Positions 59,350-64,000 of a stretch of DNA of 64,000 nt are shown here, one piece after another. This DNA is from Casuarius casuarius (taxonomy: Eukaryota > Chordata > Aves > Casuariiformes > Casuariidae). Position 1 is the first letter of the stretch, and each line of letters starts with the position of its first letter. Where the stretch lies: positions 826,629 to 890,628 of the forward strand of contig PTFA01000011.1 of the NCBI GenBank assembly GCA_003342895.1, in the 5' to 3' direction. The position numbers were made by a program, and so were the translations under genes. The notes beneath the pieces were generated by a model, which was given only the letters and a program-made list of their open reading frames with translations, was not told where the DNA came from and made no database searches.

Positions 59350-62230
59350 AGGCAGCCAGCTGAGGTCTGAGCAGAAAAAGTGTGTTTTTTCAGAACTGTG
59401 ACCTGGCTCACAGTAGATTCTGCTCATGGTAAAATTCCTCTGGCCCTGAACCGGCTGATGTGTATGGTGCTGTAACTACAGCACCTGGATTTACCTGCTT
59501 ACGAGTCAGCCCTGCTGAGACATATGGATGTACCTATTCTTTTATCAGAACTTAGTATGAAAGAGATTTTTTTTTTCCCCCTCACCACAGACCCACAGTT
59601 TCTGTACTAGGATAGTTTAAGAGTGCAGGACATTGCTCTTTTTCTTAAGACCCTGAAAATATTGTCTGTAGACCTAAGTACTTTCAGTAAAGAGGGCTTA
59701 AGATCTGGCCGTCTCCTTTCTGCTTGGGCTTGCCAGTGCTCCCACTAAGTAGAACACACATGAACGGTGAGAAAGGATACCATTTTAAGTCTGACTTCAG
59801 ACTGTAGTATTCAAAGTTTAGTGTTACTACTGACAGTGTTTCAGGCTAAACATTCACTTAGAATTAAAATAAAAAAACAAACTGAAAACTGAGCAATAGA
59901 ATAGATTATAGGCAATGTGACTCCACGAAACAGCTGGATAAGCACATACTAATTCTGGTATTCAGCCAAGGAATGCAGCAATGCCAATGAGATGACCAGT
60001 CATAGAGTGGTGATAATAAACATCTGGCAAATATTTGTGCTGATCACTGAGCACAAACCCACAGGCTGAAGTTAATTTGCATGAGACATTTTTAATAACT
60101 GTAAAGAAATTTTTGGGGAAAAAATTATTGCCTTGCATGTGTGTGTCACTGTATTCTGGGTGATAGTTCCACTGTTATCAACAGGGATATACCCAAAGTG
60201 TGTCTTAACTCTGCACAAATGAACAAGGCAAACTTCACCAACCATTCACAGAGTGCTGAAATCATGAAGCAAATCCTAGAAGTAAAAAGTATTGTTTTTT
60301 ACTCAGACTTCCTAAGAAATTATTACTGTCAGCACAGAAATATGCTGTTGCTTCCCTATACTCAGGTGCCACTGATTGCTGGTTGGAAGAGAAATGATAT
60401 TAGCTCTTCCTGATGAGTTGCCATCTGTCTGTTCTGTGAGAAACTATGTAAACCTTCAGACCTGAAAGTGGGATTCCTGGAGTAGTCTAGAAAGGTCGTT
60501 TCTGCTCCTCAGTAAGAGGTGTTTTTGGGATTGGGCATTGCCCTGAAGGTGTATCTTGTGTTGATGGGCTTGCGTTGCTTCTCCCGGGGTTCCTGCGGGC
60601 ACCTTCATGGCTGGTGTTGGCAGCAGCTCCATGTGGCTCCTGTCACTGGCTGGATCCTGTGTTTATCTTCAGGACTTTGGCATGCTAGGGAGTACACAGC
60701 CAAAGGGTCTACCTTATCAATATATATTTCCCCCTCCCCATCCCCTTTTCTTTGTGGAAAATTAAGCCACCATAAGGCACTTGCAAGTTGCACATGATAT
60801 GCATCTTACACAGGAGACAGAAGAGAATAAAGGAGGAGTGGGTTGTGGTTCTTTCTGTTTTAGCTTGTTTTATGCAATCACTTGTCAGTGTCCAATTGTC
60901 TCTGCCATGAAAAATTTATGAACGTGAAGGCTAGCATCAACCAAATCTATCAGGAGCAGTGAGTCCCAAAGGAATTAAGCTCAGAAAAATTGGAGCTGCC
61001 CCTAGAGAGCTCATCGCTTGCCTGGTGGCACCTCCAAGCCTGCTGCAAGGCTTCCTTCCTCTCATCCTCCAGGAGGTAGGGGCCAGGAGGAGGAGGATGG
61101 GAGTGGGGACCTTCAGGCAGAGAGAAGAATAACCTGTGGGGGAATTGAGGTAGGATGAGAGGAGGGATTATAGCAAACACAGGGAGCAGGACGGGATTTT
61201 TGCAATGGCAGGTTGCAAGAATATGAGACACAAGTCTGCAGGAAATGTGGGGATTTTTTTTTTTTTTTGCTTGTTTATTTTTACTTATGTTTCTCATGGA
61301 ATAACTGTTTTGGTTTTTAATGAAGTGTGAAGAATGCTGCCAAAAATGGAAAACATTCATTTGAATTTTTAATGAAGCTGATTGTACCTCTTTTCTATTT
61401 AATTTCCATGAATATTCTAGAGAATATAAAGAGAATATTCACTGGAGCAATAAATGTTATGCTAATTCTGTGTGACAAAAGTGGGAAGTGAGTTTTGAAT
61501 TCGTAATTGTGAGTATTCACAATGATAACCTGCTTTATACAGTACCCATCTAAAATCATGCTCTGTTTCCATTGAAATCAGAAACGTGAGTATAGTTCTT
61601 AAAAAGTGTAAAGCTTCTGCAGAATTAGTACATGAGCACTGTCTCTAAATACATCAAGCAAAACTGCCTACTCAAAGTATAAAAAATTTTAGAAAAAAAT
61701 AATTTTCATTTGTTAAAGCCAAGTCAGAGTGAGCAATCTCGATAGTATGCAAGTTTTCATAACTCTTGAAATAATACCAAACAGCTAAATTATTAGGAAT
61801 TGCTATTTGTTCATAGTTTTTTGGTTTTTCAACAAAAAGTTTATTATTCACAGGGATAGTTCTTCCAGCCACTACAGTTGTGAAATAACAGTTCCTTTCA
61901 CCAGCAAGTCCAGCATGAGATCATCATACAAGGCAACATTGAAGGAAAAAATGTAAGGAAAAAGGATGAAAAATATAAAGGCACCACACGCTCAGTCTCC
62001 AGGCATAACAGATTTAGGACAACACTGCTGATCAAGCTAATACAAATTAAAACTTAGACTTTTTGAAACAGTGTGAGTATTTAGAGTATTTTTATGTAAT
62101 ATATAATTTAGCCACATTATTTTCTCCATATATTTTATATAATCCTACCAAACTGAATCTGCTTGTATATAACTATCTCTTCCTTGTTTTTGTCCATCAG
62201 TTTCCAGTTCTCCTCCTTTCTATGTAGCTA
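59350..62230. other. AT-rich non-coding DNA, nothing recognised
   Basis: Chance frames up to 136 codons (- strand 60,950-61,360, partly over a purine-rich stretch). A T-run lies at 61,254-61,270. No gene or named repeat. Confidence 0.45.
61412..61440. repeat. Small inverted repeat of AGAATAT units
   Basis: ATATTCT and AGAATAT arms (61,412-61,418 and 61,421-61,427) flank AG, followed by a palindromic GAATATTC at 61,433-61,440. It loosely resembles a heat-shock-element arrangement of alternating TTC/GAA units, but spacing is not canonical. Confidence 0.5.
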
Positions 62231-62232
62231 GA

Positions 62233-62256
62233 TATCTCTGATAACTATCAGAGATA
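62233..62256. repeat. Perfect 11-bp inverted repeat with 2-bp spacer
   Basis: TATCTCTGATA (62,233-62,243), AC, then TATCAGAGATA (62,246-62,256) form two perfect arms. Each arm contains GATA/TATC cores, so the site could present paired GATA sites; on the opposite view it is a short cruciform-capable hairpin. Confidence 0.9.
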
Positions 62257-62259
62257 CAT

Positions 62260-64000
62260 CACTGCATCTTTTACTCGTTAGTTGTGTTATTGGCTTGAAT
62301 AAAGTTGTTTCAATAGGTAAGGAATAACTTTGATAAGGCTTACTCTTTGTGAACTCATCTTGATTTTTATAGTCTACGATACGAGAACAACATATCAAAG
62401 CTTCAGGACCAAAGCGGCTTAATTGTCTTTTTCCTCTTTTCCAATAAAAGTGTAAATCAATAAATAGTATTTAATTATCTTGTGCATATAGCTGACTAAA
62501 TTGATTTAGCACTTAATTTTATTTGATATGCATTCTATGGTTGATGGCATAGTTAGTTGATTGATAAACTCTCCCTTCACCTTTGGAGACCTCAGTTTAA
62601 TCCTGGCATAGGTCACACTGGAAATTAGTTTTGATAGGCATGTTTTATTCTTTGGTATGTGTTTGTCCACATCATAAAGTTATCAAGCAACACGATATAG
62701 TTAACAGTCAGTGCTGCAGACAAGCTCATGACCAGACAAGCAGGCAGGATTTTGAAAGACAATTCATGTCTGGGAAAAGTTGTGATAATGCAGAGCCAAG
62801 CTCAGTTTTTCCTGAATTCCTGGTTCTAACTAGTCACTCAGTTACTTAGTTTTCATGGACAGGAAATTTATGTATTTGAAAGTGTGTTTTTTTCCTGGTT
62901 ATTTTGCAGAGATTTTTTTACTGCAGCCTTAGAGGAACTAAGAACAACTATAAAATGGACTTTTACGTCTAATCAGGAAGCATCTATTTGAAAACATCTT
63001 TTGTTGCTTATTTAATCTTTAAAGTCTCAGATGCAAAATAAATCCAACTATAATAGTAGCAGATGTTCTTAAAGGTCATACCGATTTGTATTCCAGCACT
63101 ATCTTTTGGTCCCAGGCAGCCCAATGACCCTGTCCCGGGTTAAGCAAGTAGTCTCGGAGGTAGAGCTCAGCGCTGAATGCAGAGCTCAACAACAGGACCC
63201 AGCTTGCTTCCTGTGACTTGAGTGTGGGGTAAGAGCTTTATTATTTCACACTCTTTGTATATAATTTCACCATGTCCTCTTTCTCATAAGCAACTACATG
63301 CTGAGCAGCAGAAAGGAAAAGCTAAATGGAAACCAAGAGGGATCTGTCTGCAGGAGGCACTTGTACCGCTCACACATGCAGGTGCCATCGTCTCATCAAC
63401 TGCAGCACCTCTCTGTTTCGCCTGCTTGCATCCAAAAGGTTGCCAGGATTATTGCTATGCCTTTGTATAGCTTTTCAAGGTATAGCTGTACTTCTGACAT
63501 GGTCATAGTGTGATCACAGGAAATAATGTTGATGGATATTAGAGGAGGAGAGAGATGCTCACTGAGCCCAGCTGATGCATATAGGGTCGTTTCTGTCTTG
63601 TCCATAAACATACAAAGTATAAGAAGAGACCCCTGGGAGGCCAGTGACACTAATGGAAAAGTTAAGTGTGAGACTGTACAGCTGGAATAGATGCCTTTTA
63701 TTCAGAGTTGTTAGTAATTTAGACAAAGCAATCTAGAGCTGTCAGTTAGGGATGTAACCTCTGCGTTCACCTCTGTAAATTATCATAGACTCTATCACCT
63801 TAATAACAGGAATTCAGGCTTCAGTGTTGATCTTAGGGGTGAGCCTCAATGTACTAGGTTAACTTCTGATTTGAAAGAAAACTCTTTACTATTGTCTTTT
63901 AATAAGTTTCTTCTTCATTTTGCTAACTCAGCTTATCTTCCTGTAAGTGGTAAAAGGTGAAGATGCCAGTATATACTAAATATAACCTGTTGAGGCATCA
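62260..64000. other. Non-coding DNA, nothing recognised
   Basis: Overlapping chance frames up to 84 codons near 63,220-63,650. No splice-bounded exon, RNA gene or named repeat recognised. Confidence 0.45.

Noticed and set aside
1..64000. tRNA, rRNA, CRISPR arrays, bacterial operons, complete endogenous retroviruses
   Set aside because: No tRNA arm consensus, no spaced direct-repeat array, no paired long terminal repeats and no retroviral protein motifs were seen on either strand.

Overview
This window looks like non-genic to gene-poor nuclear DNA of a sauropsid vertebrate, most likely a bird. By eye it is AT-rich (about 60%). It has no dense run of coding frames and no operons, tRNA or rRNA. 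The only mobile DNA I recognise is a CR1 LINE with the typical avian/reptilian 3' region (about 16,485-16,758, + strand), a second CR1 tail (about 46,165-46,232, - strand), and worn relics of older amniote LINE (L2/CR1-like) and SINE (MIR/CORE-like) families. Two unresolved bases (176 and 56,455) suggest a draft assembly. I cannot name the species or the chromosomal locus.

The left part, about 1-39 kb, is AT-rich sequence broken by four GC/CpG-rich patches (about 1,580-1,880; 22,290-23,170; 25,640-26,300; 37,160-37,740). Between them lie AT-rich blocks crowded with ATTA/TAAT homeodomain cores, GATA cores and short palindromes (4,040-4,580; 6,640-7,520; 13,480-14,000; 23,190-23,660; 27,230-27,345; 33,880-34,400; 37,520-37,580; 38,220-38,520). 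This texture is what one expects of a gene desert holding long-range enhancers of a developmental regulator. Conservation cannot be measured from a single sequence, so these are regulatory candidates only. Two isolated exon-like intervals also occur here: 13,639-13,703 (-) and 30,928/30,998-31,082 (+).

The right part, about 39-64 kb, has fewer such blocks and more old repeats: SINE relics at 40.6 and 44.5 kb, LINE relics at 43.5-44.2 and 59 kb, and a CR1 tail at 46.2 kb. It also holds a series of + strand intervals (44,800-49,732, then 53,779-54,063) with splice-like borders. Five or six of them share one continuous reading phase, and an AATAAA lies at 54,408. This may be the 3' part of an unrecognised protein-coding or long non-coding transcript. 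I recognise no protein family in it, and chance remains a serious alternative.

No confidently identified protein-coding gene is present. The most useful leads are the CpG-rich/AT-rich composite at 21.95-23.66 kb, the phase-coherent exon series at 44.8-54.4 kb, and the exon-like interval at 31.0 kb.
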